Counted from the first letter of the stretch, positions 50,035 to 58,183 are shown. The stretch: DNA of 64,000 bases from Burkholderiaceae bacterium (GCA_030158675.1 JAOASL010000003.1:223777-287776), one strand, 5' to 3'. A program made the numbers and translations. The notes: generated by a model from the sequence alone, not told the origin.

Positions 50035-50054
50035 AAAATAATGTTCCTTATTTT
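50035..50054. promoter_or_regulatory. AT-rich inverted repeat upstream of the RTX gene
   Basis: AAAATAA and TTATTTT flank a 6-base centre, about 100 bases upstream of the RTX start, within an AT-rich gap of 193 bases. Its role (operator or end of the RpfG transcript) is unclear. Confidence 0.4.
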
Positions 50055-50155
50055 AAGGTAGCGTTCAGCTTGGCCTGCTAAACTCTTTCGGCAGAAAAAG
50101 TTAATGGCGGCGGCAATTTTAGTGTGCTGTCCGGCCTCGTTTCTAAGGGATGAAC

Positions 50156-51751
50156 ATGTCTTCCACATACAAATTTGATACGACGACCACCCCGATCACG
50201 ATGTATGAGTGGGACGATGGTGTCTGGAAGCCGGAATCCTTGTCGCTGAACGAGTCTCTGACGTTAAACGGGGATGGCACGATTACGCTGCTGAAGACCC
50301 ATGACACTTATAACGAGCTGAAGAATTTCGCCGTCAATCCATCTGACTCTGGCGTGTATCTGAAGGTCAGCGAGACGTATACGCTTCCGGATGGAACGCC
50401 CGTCGCTTCCGAGCCGGAAGATGGGGAAGAAGTCGAGGACGAGTTCGAAGACGACCTGGATGGCGATGGCTCCGATGACGATCACGTCGATGGCAGCGAT
50501 GACGACGATCTCGAACACGGCGGCAGTGGCGACGACGACCTCGACGGCGGCGCAGGGGATGACGACATCTACGGCGACGACGGTGACGACGATCTCAACG
50601 GCGGCGAAGGCGATGATGTGCTCGTCGGCGGCACAGGATATGACGTCCTGCTCGGCGGCTCAGGCAACGATGACATCGACGGCGAAGAAGATGACGACGT
50701 CCTGGAAGGTGATGACGGATCAGATGATCTGGATGGCGGTGACGGAGATGACTCGCTCGAAGGCGGCGACGGATCGGACCGCCTGACAGGCGGAAGCGGT
50801 GATGATGATCTGTATGCGGGAGCCGGCGATGATACGGTCAACGGCGGTCTGGGAGACGACCTGATCATCGGCGGCAGTGGTGCCGGCAACGATACATACA
50901 TCGGCGATGCCGGGATCGATACGGTGAAATATACAAGCGCCACGGCCGGTATTCTCGTCAACCTGAGCGGCGGCATTGCCAAATCGATGTCGGTGGACGC
51001 AGGTATCGGCTTCGATAAGCTGGCGTCGATTGAAAACATCATCGGCGGAGATTTCGACGACACCCTGATCGGCAGCGCCCTGGCAAACCAGCTGGAAGGC
51101 GGGAAAGGCAACGACACCGTGAATGGCGGTGCAGGCAATGACCTGATTATCGACGGCGAGGGTTCAGGCAACGATCAATACATTGGCGGCGGTGGTATCG
51201 ATACTGTCAGTTATACCGCTGCCACGGCGGGCATTACGATCACCCTGATTGCAGGGACGGCCAGGTCGACCTCGCTTGACGCAGGCATGGGTACCGACAA
51301 GCTGGCAGCGATCGAAAATGTGATCGGTGGAGATTTCGATGACATGCTCACGGGCAGCGCGCTGGGCAATCAGCTCGATGGCGGAAATGGCAATGACACT
51401 CTCGTCGGTGGACTGGGCAAGGACATGCTGACGGGCGGCCTGGGAAGCGATACCTTCAAATTCAGTAAGGTGATCGAATCCGGACTGGCTGTGAAACGGG
51501 ATGTCATCACCGATTTTGATTCGGCCGGCGGAGATAAGATCGATCTCTCTGCAATCGATGCAAAGTACGGTGCTTCCGTGAATGACGCGTTCACGTTCTT
51601 GTCGGAGCCGGTAACGCTGCTCAATGCCAATGGCGCCCTGTGGTTCAGGGACGGCGTTTTATACGGCAGCACGGATAAAGACATCGGGGCAGAGTTCCAG
51701 ATCGAACTGACCGGCATTACCAGCCTGACCGCGGAAGATATCGTTCTGTAA
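50156..51751 (+). CDS. acidic RTX calcium-binding protein, likely type I secreted
   Basis: About 531 residues with no Sec signal. Residues about 85-245 are extremely Asp/Glu/Gly-rich and contain many nonapeptide GGxGxDxUx repeats (GGSGDDDLDGGAGDDDIYG, GGLGDDLIIGG). Then two copies of a unit of about 105 residues occur (GNDTYIGDAGIDTVKYT... and GNDQYIGGGGIDTVSYT...). The C-terminal region (DVITDFDSAGGDKIDLSAID) resembles RTX/type I secretion termini. Start 50156 is preferred over 50150 because AAGGGA sits just upstream. No exporter is present in the window. Confidence 0.88.
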   Translation: MSSTYKFDTTTTPITMYEWDDGVWKPESLSLNESLTLNGDGTITLLKTHDTYNELKNFAVNPSDSGVYLKVSETYTLPDGTPVASEPEDGEEVEDEFEDDLDGDGSDDDHVDGSDDDDLEHGGSGDDDLDGGAGDDDIYGDDGDDDLNGGEGDDVLVGGTGYDVLLGGSGNDDIDGEEDDDVLEGDDGSDDLDGGDGDDSLEGGDGSDRLTGGSGDDDLYAGAGDDTVNGGLGDDLIIGGSGAGNDTYIGDAGIDTVKYTSATAGILVNLSGGIAKSMSVDAGIGFDKLASIENIIGGDFDDTLIGSALANQLEGGKGNDTVNGGAGNDLIIDGEGSGNDQYIGGGGIDTVSYTAATAGITITLIAGTARSTSLDAGMGTDKLAAIENVIGGDFDDMLTGSALGNQLDGGNGNDTLVGGLGKDMLTGGLGSDTFKFSKVIESGLAVKRDVITDFDSAGGDKIDLSAIDAKYGASVNDAFTFLSEPVTLLNANGALWFRDGVLYGSTDKDIGAEFQIELTGITSLTAEDIVL

Positions 51752-51771
51752 ATTGTCAGATGTTCTTATAA

Positions 51772-51799
51772 AAGAAAGGGGTCTGCGGACCTCTCTCCT
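51772..51799 (+). terminator. weak hairpin between the RTX and carbonic anhydrase genes
   Basis: GGGGTC-TGCG-GACCTC forms a short stem followed by TCTCTCCTTATTTG. It may end the RTX transcript but overlaps the carbonic anhydrase leader. Confidence 0.4.
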
Positions 51800-51816
51800 T
51801 ATTTGGGGGGCCTCAC

Positions 51817-52704
51817 ATGCAGAAAAAAATACTAAATAAAATTTTAATTGCTACAGCCCTGGTTGGAGCAGCCGCTTTCGCTCCGGCTGCTACTGCCGAG
51901 ACCGTGCTGTGGGAAGGTCAGAGCCCGATCGACATTCCGGCATCCTCGCTGCAGCTGACTAAAAATTTCAACAGAATTACGGCGCACTACAGCAAGGAGA
52001 CCATCAAGCTGGTCAATACCTATGTCGAGGGCGGCAGCATCGATCGCGAATGGGCAGCGCTGAAAGGACAGCCGGTTTCTGGTCCTGCGTTCAATTCCTA
52101 CATTATGGTCAGGGGAGCCAAATATGTATTGGCACAATTCCATTTCCATACGCCTTCCGAACATACGGTAAACGGGCATGCGGTGCCTGCCGAAATCCAT
52201 TTCGTTCATCTGCGCCTTCATGACAATGGTGACCCGTATTGCGTCGGTGAGCCGCAGTCGCTGCTGGTGATTGGTGCTCTCATCAATGCCGACAATAAGA
52301 TCACCAAAGGCGAGATCGCAAAAATTTTTGCTCATGGCGACCTGCCGCAGCGTAGCGTGGATGCATCGGTACAGATTGCAGAATTTAATCTCGACAAGCT
52401 GCTGCCGAATCTGCAGAACTCTTATCGTTATAACGGATCTCTGACGGCTCCCAGTGCGGTTGACTGCACCAAGGATGTGTTCCTCAATGAAACCGCCATC
52501 TACAACATACACAACACAGTCTACAACTCAGACAAGGCGCATCAGCTTGAGGGCGAAGTGTTTCCGGAAGCTGTTTCCTGGGTTGTGCTGAAGTCGCCGA
52601 TGGTGATCTCGGAAGAAGACTTGCAAAAGCTGGAAGCAGCGATGGGCGAAAATTCACGCCCTGTACAGCCGCGTAATAACCGGGCAATTAAATTCGTGGA
52701 ATGA
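51817..52704 (+). CDS. secreted alpha-class carbonic anhydrase
   Basis: A 295-residue protein with a Sec signal (MQKKILNKILIATALVGAAA). It has the alpha-CA signature QFHFHTPSEH and EIHFVH, giving zinc ligands H109, H111 and H128, and the substrate-site motif GQSPIDI. It interconverts CO2 and bicarbonate in the periplasm or outside. GGGGGG lies about 7 bases before ATG 51817. It follows the RTX gene by 65 bases. Confidence 0.93.
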   Translation: MQKKILNKILIATALVGAAAFAPAATAETVLWEGQSPIDIPASSLQLTKNFNRITAHYSKETIKLVNTYVEGGSIDREWAALKGQPVSGPAFNSYIMVRGAKYVLAQFHFHTPSEHTVNGHAVPAEIHFVHLRLHDNGDPYCVGEPQSLLVIGALINADNKITKGEIAKIFAHGDLPQRSVDASVQIAEFNLDKLLPNLQNSYRYNGSLTAPSAVDCTKDVFLNETAIYNIHNTVYNSDKAHQLEGEVFPEAVSWVVLKSPMVISEEDLQKLEAAMGENSRPVQPRNNRAIKFVE

Positions 52705-52730
52705 TCCGGCTAGCGCCTGTCTCGTCAGGC

Positions 52731-52793
52731 GGGTGGCAAGGCGGCAGTAACGCAGACAGTACAGACGTATAGCAAGTTACTGCCAACGCCACC
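52731..52793. repeat. long imperfect hairpin after the carbonic anhydrase gene
   Basis: GGTGGC...GGCAGTAAC pairs with GTTACTGCC...GCCACC, giving about 15 base pairs interrupted by a small internal loop, with a 24-base apical loop. It lies in the 245-base gap between two convergent genes (stops at 52704 and 52950). A shorter CGCCTG/CAGGCG hairpin precedes it at about 52714-52732. Either may terminate transcription; no gene is seen in the gap. Confidence 0.55.
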
Positions 52794-52949
52794 AGCAGCC
52801 TGAGGGGATAGGCTCTAAATTCGAATGGCCTGATTCCTGATGTGGTTTGCAGTTAATACAGGGAAGGCCTGTTCGAGTTTTTGCTTCGAGTGTGCAATGC
52901 TTACTTCCATTGTCGGGCGCGCAAAAATTTCCCAAAGCCGCTGTCAAAT

Positions 52950-54737
52950 TCAGGTTGCGACACCTAGATGCTGAGAGAGCAGCTTCAGCAAGCTGGCGCC
53001 AGAACCTGCGCCGATTTCTCCAGCGGTATGGATAGAATCAAGCCGGTCAACTGGCAATCCTGTTTCCAGAAATTCGTCTGAATCAACGACAACGACCAGC
53101 GCCTCCACCTCTGGCGATCGTAGCAAAGCGATGCATCGCATAAAAAGCCCCGGGCTCGTCAGGTGCAGCTGTTCGCCATCCGCAGATTCTGACAGTGCAT
53201 GCCCGGTGATGTGGGCGCGTATGCCTTGTTTCATTAACTGGCCGCGCATATCGCGCGCTATCGCCCACAGATCAGCTGTGCCGATCACCGCATGAATCGG
53301 TATTCGGCCCCCTTCGGAAACCAGCCCGACAATATAGGGGTGGAGCATGTCTTTTTTGAGATCGCCACTCAGATAAGGCTTGAAATTCATCTCGATAATC
53401 ACCGCCTGGTTTTCGTACCAGGGTCTGGCAATATCGACTGTCATCAAATCCACGCCAGCGACCGACAGACCCAAGACATTCGCTGCACGTAAAGCCAGGC
53501 GAACATTCTCGGGATGAATCCTGGTCGTTGCATCTTCAGAAATGCCTCCCCATTCTGTATTTTCTATCGGTCGCAGCACGACGCGTTGCCCGTCTCGGGG
53601 TATCGATTCCGGTGACAGACCGGCATTGGATAAACAAGCTATCGCCAGTTCATCTAACGGAAAAATTTTCTTGCGTCGCCATGGCGGGATGTTTACCTGT
53701 TTGTGATTGGCTTCATCCACTAACTCGCGAATGGTTTTCATACCATCGCCGACAACCGATTTGGGTTGGCGACCCGTGGCAAATACCAAGCGTCCGCCGG
53801 CGACGAAAATTCGGTGGCACAGACCGGGCACCTGTTTTTCCACCAGGATTCGATTACTCAAGTTCCTGGCTGTACGAAAGGCTTTCGTTAATGCGTCCGG
53901 ACCATCCACGCTCACGGTCACCCCTTCTCCTCGTTCCCGATCTGCGGGCTTGATCACGACCGGCCAGCCGAATGTGTTCGCTACCTTGAGCGCCTGTTCC
54001 TCGGTTGAGACCAGTTCATGCAATGGCGCCGGCAAACCTGTCTGGCGCAGTAACAACGCGGTAAAAAATTTGTCGCTGCACGCTCTGGCGCCGATGGCTG
54101 AGTCATTTCGGCAGGCGCTGCGATGAGTTGTCTGTGCACGCGCTCCATAACCCAGCTGCATTATCCCCATACCCAGATGCGAAAATGGAACGCCCAATTT
54201 GTGGGCCAGAGCTGCCACAAATGCGTTCGCACGACCTTCAGAAAAATTCTGTCGATAGCGCGGGAGCAGTTCAAGATCCAATTGCTTGTAGAGACCTTCT
54301 GCGGCCCTGAGCGACGGCACAGTCTTCATAAATACATCGATTAACTGCAACGCCAGGCGAACAAGTTCCTCGAATACCTGGGGGGAGAGACCGTTCGTGG
54401 CCGGTACAAGCAAGCTGAAATCCCAACGATCGGCACGGCGTACCAGTCTCTCCAGCTGTCCCGGTACGGTACAGGGTAGATTGCATGCGTCGCAAAGTAT
54501 CCCGTACATCGCCATGACACGACCCAGCAGAGCAAAAGCAGGTGTCAGCTGCAGCGATAACGGCACTTCCGCGCCCGCGACCATGCCGGTCCCCGACGCC
54601 GTTGTATCGAAGTAGGTTTGCATCCACCGATCGGCACGTTCAAGCTCCAGCCTCGCTGGCATCTGAATCGACAATTGCACTCGTAAGGAGCTTTGCCGCA
54701 TTCCTCCCCGATAACCGAAAATTTGCGTAAATGGCAT
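52950..54737 (-). CDS. cyanophycin-synthetase-like ATP-grasp ligase with degenerate, truncated Mur domain
   Basis: A 595-residue protein. The part up to about 480 follows cyanophycin synthetase: an N domain, then an ATP-grasp domain with PVVIKPADRERGEGV, VEKQVPGLCHRIFV, SVVGDGMKTIRELVDEAN, GISEDATTRIHPENVRLA and IIEMNFKPY. At about 476-489 GRIPIHAVIGTADL sits where CphA has GRIPIVAVTGTNGKTT, so the Mur-ligase P-loop is gone. Only about 110 residues of that domain remain (LRSPEVEALVVVVDSDEFLE resembles the CphA stretch after the P-loop). It could add one residue by an ATP-grasp reaction but not the CphA second step. The start is uncertain (54737, or ATG 54701 after GGGGAGGA). It is divergent from the peptide gene. 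Confidence 0.8.
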   Translation of the reverse strand: MPFTQIFGYRGGMRQSSLRVQLSIQMPARLELERADRWMQTYFDTTASGTGMVAGAEVPLSLQLTPAFALLGRVMAMYGILCDACNLPCTVPGQLERLVRRADRWDFSLLVPATNGLSPQVFEELVRLALQLIDVFMKTVPSLRAAEGLYKQLDLELLPRYRQNFSEGRANAFVAALAHKLGVPFSHLGMGIMQLGYGARAQTTHRSACRNDSAIGARACSDKFFTALLLRQTGLPAPLHELVSTEEQALKVANTFGWPVVIKPADRERGEGVTVSVDGPDALTKAFRTARNLSNRILVEKQVPGLCHRIFVAGGRLVFATGRQPKSVVGDGMKTIRELVDEANHKQVNIPPWRRKKIFPLDELAIACLSNAGLSPESIPRDGQRVVLRPIENTEWGGISEDATTRIHPENVRLALRAANVLGLSVAGVDLMTVDIARPWYENQAVIIEMNFKPYLSGDLKKDMLHPYIVGLVSEGGRIPIHAVIGTADLWAIARDMRGQLMKQGIRAHITGHALSESADGEQLHLTSPGLFMRCIALLRSPEVEALVVVVDSDEFLETGLPVDRLDSIHTAGEIGAGSGASLLKLLSQHLGVAT

Positions 54738-54766
54738 CTAATCTACATGCTGATTATGTGTTTATG

Positions 54767-54796
54767 TTGATAATACCGCTTGGAATGTTTTATAGT
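54767..54796 (+). promoter_or_regulatory. sigma70-like promoter of the peptide gene
   Basis: TTGATA (54767-54772) and TATAGT (54791-54796) with an 18-base spacer, about 50 bases before the peptide start. The region is AT-rich and lies between divergent starts. Confidence 0.55.
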
Positions 54797-54809
54797 GGAA
54801 ACGCCACTA
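54793..54809. promoter_or_regulatory. inverted repeat at the peptide promoter
   Basis: TAGTGG-AAACG-CCACTA is a perfect 6-base inverted repeat that overlaps the -10 and the expected transcription start. It could be an operator or a 5' RNA hairpin. Confidence 0.45.
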
Positions 54810-54844
54810 TATGCAGTGGTAAATTTTTTGAGGAAAACCCATCA

Positions 54845-54997
54845 ATGACGAAAAAATACACAGCGCCACTTCTGGCGCCTTATGGCTCGCTGCAAAATCT
54901 GGCTCTTGCGGCGAAAGTCGGAGGAGGAAAGGGCGGCGGATTGCAAAAGGGCGAACAGGAACCCAGCCCCAAGGTTCAACGCCGCAAGACCGCCTGA
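54845..54997 (+). CDS. candidate RiPP precursor peptide (50 residues)
   Basis: ATG 54845 follows TTGAGGA at about 10 bases. The N terminus is MTKKYTAPLLAPYGSLQNL, which fits the lasso-type/RRE-recognised leader pattern YxxPxLxxxG (Y5, P8, L10, G14). The C-terminal half is GGGKGGGLQKGEQEPSP then KVQRRKTA, rich in Gly and Lys and without Cys. It lies 28 bases before the HExxH gene start and is divergent from the ATP-grasp ligase. Function as a modified peptide is inference from the motif and neighbours. The longer frame from 54731 crosses the promoter and is not used. Confidence 0.7.
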   Translation: MTKKYTAPLLAPYGSLQNLALAAKVGGGKGGGLQKGEQEPSPKVQRRKTA

Positions 54998-55025
54998 GCA
55001 ATACAGCGGAAAAAGCACGCACCTC

Positions 55026-56072
55026 ATGGGCATGATGTTCACTCCTTGCGTCGAAACAGTAGCCGGGTTGAGATTGTCCATGAGTGCTGCTCTTCGCGAC
55101 AGCCTGTCCGCTCTTCTCGTTGAGGCAGGAAAAATTAAAATCTCTGCTGCAAAAAGAGTCTCTGGTTGTGAGCCTGATTTTCTCGCGCGGCCTGCTGATT
55201 TCACAGCGTATTTCGATCTGCTTGTGGCGCTCAGAGCGAACCCAGAGCCTGTTGCGGTTGGCGGATTGGATGCCATCGTTGAGCATGCTGCGGCAACTCT
55301 GCGGAGACTATCCGGTCCGTCGTCTTCACCGCAAATACCGGCGCTTGCCCGGCCAAGGGTGATTACCCTTGGTGAGGAATATTTCGCCGCAGAGGACATG
55401 GCGTCCCTCATTCGTTGGTGGGATATGGAGCCTGACAATGCGATGGATCTTGCCGCTGTCGATGCAGATGAACTTATGGATGCGACAGACAAGATCGAGC
55501 GCGCGCTGGATGAACTGGAACAGGCGGCTCCTGCCCTGTATGGTGAATTGCTCACCATTACCCAAGACATTGTGATTGCCGAACCTGGGAATGCCCGGCG
55601 CTTGAATTTCGGTGGTGTCTCTTCATTCGCCGCATGGGGCGCTATCGGCATAAATTACAAGACCCATCCGCACTGGGCAGACTACTTGCGCACACTTGTT
55701 CACGAAACGGCGCATTTGTTGTTATTTGCCATTGCACGCGAAGAACCGCTGGTTCTCAATGATGCCGACGAGCGGCAAGCCTCGCCATTACGTGACGATA
55801 TGCGCCCTGTCGACGGGATTTTTCACGCGGCTTTTGTCTCCGCTCGTGAGGCGTTGGCGCTGAATACCTGCCTGACCAGGATGGAGTCTGCGGGCTCATC
55901 TGCCGACCCGCTGATACGTGATTATCTTGAGAATCTTTTGAACGACAGCGTCATTTCATTTTCTGACTGCTGCAAGCAACTCAACGAGCATGCCTGTCTT
56001 TCGCCGTTGGGGCATCAGGTCCTGCAGGAAGCCAAGACTTATATGAATGATGCGTTCGAAGTTATTGACTGA
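55026..56072 (+). CDS. HExxH-motif putative peptide-modification protein
   Basis: About 348 residues from ATG 55026; 55032, 55035 and 55080 are other in-frame starts and none has a clear Shine-Dalgarno. The motif LVHETAHLLLF (H226-H230) follows FGGVSSFAAWGAIGINYKTH (FGGVSSFAAWGAIGIN), as in the HEXXH family associated with RiPP clusters. Members of this family fused to radical SAM domains are reported to act as 2-oxoglutarate-dependent hydroxylases; proteolysis is the older guess. It probably hydroxylates or processes the adjacent peptide. Confidence 0.75.
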   Translation: MGMMFTPCVETVAGLRLSMSAALRDSLSALLVEAGKIKISAAKRVSGCEPDFLARPADFTAYFDLLVALRANPEPVAVGGLDAIVEHAAATLRRLSGPSSSPQIPALARPRVITLGEEYFAAEDMASLIRWWDMEPDNAMDLAAVDADELMDATDKIERALDELEQAAPALYGELLTITQDIVIAEPGNARRLNFGGVSSFAAWGAIGINYKTHPHWADYLRTLVHETAHLLLFAIAREEPLVLNDADERQASPLRDDMRPVDGIFHAAFVSAREALALNTCLTRMESAGSSADPLIRDYLENLLNDSVISFSDCCKQLNEHACLSPLGHQVLQEAKTYMNDAFEVID

Positions 56073-56182
56073 CTTTCCACTTGGCTTGATCGGCATGCTC
56101 ATGTCGAAGTAGCTCAATTGCCGGTCAGGTGGAAGCGTCGAGATAAATTCGTATGATTGGCAGGCTCTTCACCACGGGCGGA

Positions 56183-56198
56183 CTGAATTTTTATTCAG
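56183..56198. terminator. short hairpin between the convergent HExxH and methyltransferase genes
   Basis: CTGAAT-TTTT-ATTCAG, 6-base stem, in the 143-base gap between stops at 56072 and 56216. It is weak and low in GC but suitably placed for both directions. Confidence 0.35.
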
Positions 56199-56215
56199 AC
56201 GTAACTTGAGTAACT

Positions 56216-57241
56216 TTAATTCCGCGAACTCGCACCCGTCCGCTGCTGAAGCACCAGCAGCGTGGCAGGGGTCGGAAAAAGACGCCAGGCCGATGTCTTT
56301 TTCAATCCGACTGCCGATCCGAATTCACAATAATCCTCTACGGTATAAGCGGAACCATCCGGCGTTGTTGCGAGCATCTGAAATGCAAATGCGACAGCTT
56401 CAGGTGGGGTGAGTGTCTCCGGATCCGGCATAAAATCTACGATACAAATAGCACCGTTTTCTGAAAGGGAACCCTTCATTTTTCCTAAGATTTCTGTGCA
56501 TGCAGCGACACCAAAATGATGAAGAATATTGGGCAGAAGAATGACATCGTATTTTTCAGGAAGAGACACGTCAAAAATACTGCCTGGCAGAGTTGAGTAC
56601 CGATCGCCAACATTTGCTTGGTCAGCCTTACTCTTTGCTACTTCCAGCACATCCTGCCAGTCAACGGCGGTAATCTCCGCCTCGGGAAACGCATGGGCAA
56701 ATTCGATTCCATAAAGACCGTGCCCTGCCGCCACATCCAAGACCCGCGATACGCTGTGATGGGTCGACTTCATCTTGGACGCCACCAGCTTGGATGCAGG
56801 TGCCGCGAAAGGCAACATCGCCTCGGCGAATTTTTCCCAGACCCGATCATTTTCAGCGGTTACCCCCAATCCAGCTGAACCACCATTTTTAATGAATTTT
56901 TCCGGATGGTTGAGATACAAGGACATGATTTCTGGTGCGGCCAGAAAGTCCAAGCTATCTAGGAACCGTGAACCGGAGCCGGGCTTTAAATAGGCGAGGG
57001 CCGCAGCTGCGATTGAATATTTTCCTTCTGACTTTACAAGCAATCCTAAAATACAGAGAAAATCGCATAAGGCGAAGACACTCTTTAAAGGTATGTCCGC
57101 CCGATCAGCAAGATTCTGTGCCGTCACAGATGATGAACCAATCAGGTCAAAAATATTCAGACGAGCGGCGGCAACAAGCGCGGCGGTTTTTTGATATGAA
57201 ATTGCCAGATCATAAATTGGATTTTTGGAAATGGTGTTCAT
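56216..57241 (-). CDS. SAM-dependent O-methyltransferase (COMT-like)
   Basis: A 341-residue protein with an N-terminal winged-helix dimerisation domain (ALVAAARLNIFDLIG, IPLKSVFALCDFLCILG) and a C-terminal Rossmann methyltransferase with VLDVAAGHGLYGIEFA (about 167-182) and ILLPNILHHFG. This is the acetylserotonin/caffeate O-methyltransferase layout used in secondary metabolism. It is the last gene of the ACP operon, 25 bases after the acyltransferase. The substrate is unknown. Confidence 0.85.
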   Translation of the reverse strand: MNTISKNPIYDLAISYQKTAALVAAARLNIFDLIGSSSVTAQNLADRADIPLKSVFALCDFLCILGLLVKSEGKYSIAAAALAYLKPGSGSRFLDSLDFLAAPEIMSLYLNHPEKFIKNGGSAGLGVTAENDRVWEKFAEAMLPFAAPASKLVASKMKSTHHSVSRVLDVAAGHGLYGIEFAHAFPEAEITAVDWQDVLEVAKSKADQANVGDRYSTLPGSIFDVSLPEKYDVILLPNILHHFGVAACTEILGKMKGSLSENGAICIVDFMPDPETLTPPEAVAFAFQMLATTPDGSAYTVEDYCEFGSAVGLKKTSAWRLFPTPATLLVLQQRTGASSRN

Positions 57242-57266
57242 ATCGAGATATTCCCTATTGTATTAA

Positions 57267-58151
57267 TTAATACGCACAGAATAGACAATTCCAATCGTTG
57301 CCAGTCTCTGAATTTTCCTCGGCAGAGGAGGATTTCTGGCCGTAATTAATCCACTGCAATCCGCCTTTCGGCGTGTCCCAGAGTCCATATTGAAATCCCA
57401 AGTCCGCAGGTCTGGCACGCATTTGAGCACGCATCTGCCCAAGATAAGCCGTATACCAATCTCGAAGCCAGTCTTCGCCGGTGCCGCGAGGTCTGATCAA
57501 CGGCCCTAGCGTGATTTTGATGCGGTTGATTTGAGACCAGGTCGCCGTGTAGAAGCAGGTAGCCGCACCGCTCAGCTGTGCCAATTCTCCAATGCCGGAA
57601 AATAATTTGAACGGCTGCCCGAGAAAATTCATTTCCCGCTGCCTGTTACCCCAGCGACCTTCAGGCGAGGCAAGAATGATCCCGTTGCGACGCAGATGAA
57701 GTAAGGCTTTGGCGAGAGCTGTTTTTGCGCCAAGTTCATCGCGAACGGAGATACTGTTTGGTGGTTGTACGTTTTCCGGTGCGCCACTAATGTTTACGAT
57801 GGGTAATCCAGAGCGCGCTGCCGGGAGCAATAACGCCATCCATGGTCCGACATGATAGGAGACGAGTATCACTCCTTTGTTTTTCTCAAGCAGCGGGTTC
57901 AGAGAATTCCAGTCAACCGGCTCGAGCATATTCTCTATCTGATGCTCACGTCCTACGGCGGCCGCCTGTGCCATCAGAATCTGCGCAAAAAATCCCCATC
58001 GGGCATCCTGGTACCATCGCTGCTCATGCTCTGCCTTCACACCAAGGCAATCGCGCGCGAATGGCAGCACAACATCCCGGGGAATCCATGGCGGTGGAAC
58101 CTGAGAAATATGTTTTAGAGCGGCCTCAAGGGAACGTTCAGTTTTCTGCAT
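57267..58151 (-). CDS. LpxL/HtrB-like acyltransferase
   Basis: A 294-residue protein of the lipid A acyltransferase-like superfamily. The motif VILVSYHVGPWMALL (H100) replaces the usual HxxxxD/E region, and the acidic partner residue is not obvious. ILASPEGRWGNRQREMNFLG (in two parts) matches the later family motif, and FFAQILMAQAA and FSGIGELAQLSGA also fit. No strong N-terminal membrane helix is seen. It probably transfers an acyl group from the operon's ACP to an unidentified acceptor. The C-terminal CLFCAY ending is odd. Confidence 0.75.
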   Translation of the reverse strand: MQKTERSLEAALKHISQVPPPWIPRDVVLPFARDCLGVKAEHEQRWYQDARWGFFAQILMAQAAAVGREHQIENMLEPVDWNSLNPLLEKNKGVILVSYHVGPWMALLLPAARSGLPIVNISGAPENVQPPNSISVRDELGAKTALAKALLHLRRNGIILASPEGRWGNRQREMNFLGQPFKLFSGIGELAQLSGAATCFYTATWSQINRIKITLGPLIRPRGTGEDWLRDWYTAYLGQMRAQMRARPADLGFQYGLWDTPKGGLQWINYGQKSSSAEENSETGNDWNCLFCAY

Positions 58152-58183
58152 GATTTCTAATTTAGCGATGATTCGTATGCTTA

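Noticed and set aside
50400..50900. CRISPR-like or satellite DNA repeats
   Set aside because: The periodicity comes from RTX nonapeptide coding repeats in an intact frame; there are no spacers of even length.
52860..52885. att-like duplicate of the tRNA-Lys 3' end
   Set aside because: Only an 8-base match (GTTCGAGT) to the T-arm is seen at the left edge of the low-GC region, too short to call an attachment site.
54845..56072. Lasso peptide cluster
   Set aside because: The leader motif fits, but no asparagine-synthetase-like cyclase, RRE protein or transglutaminase-like protease is present in the window.
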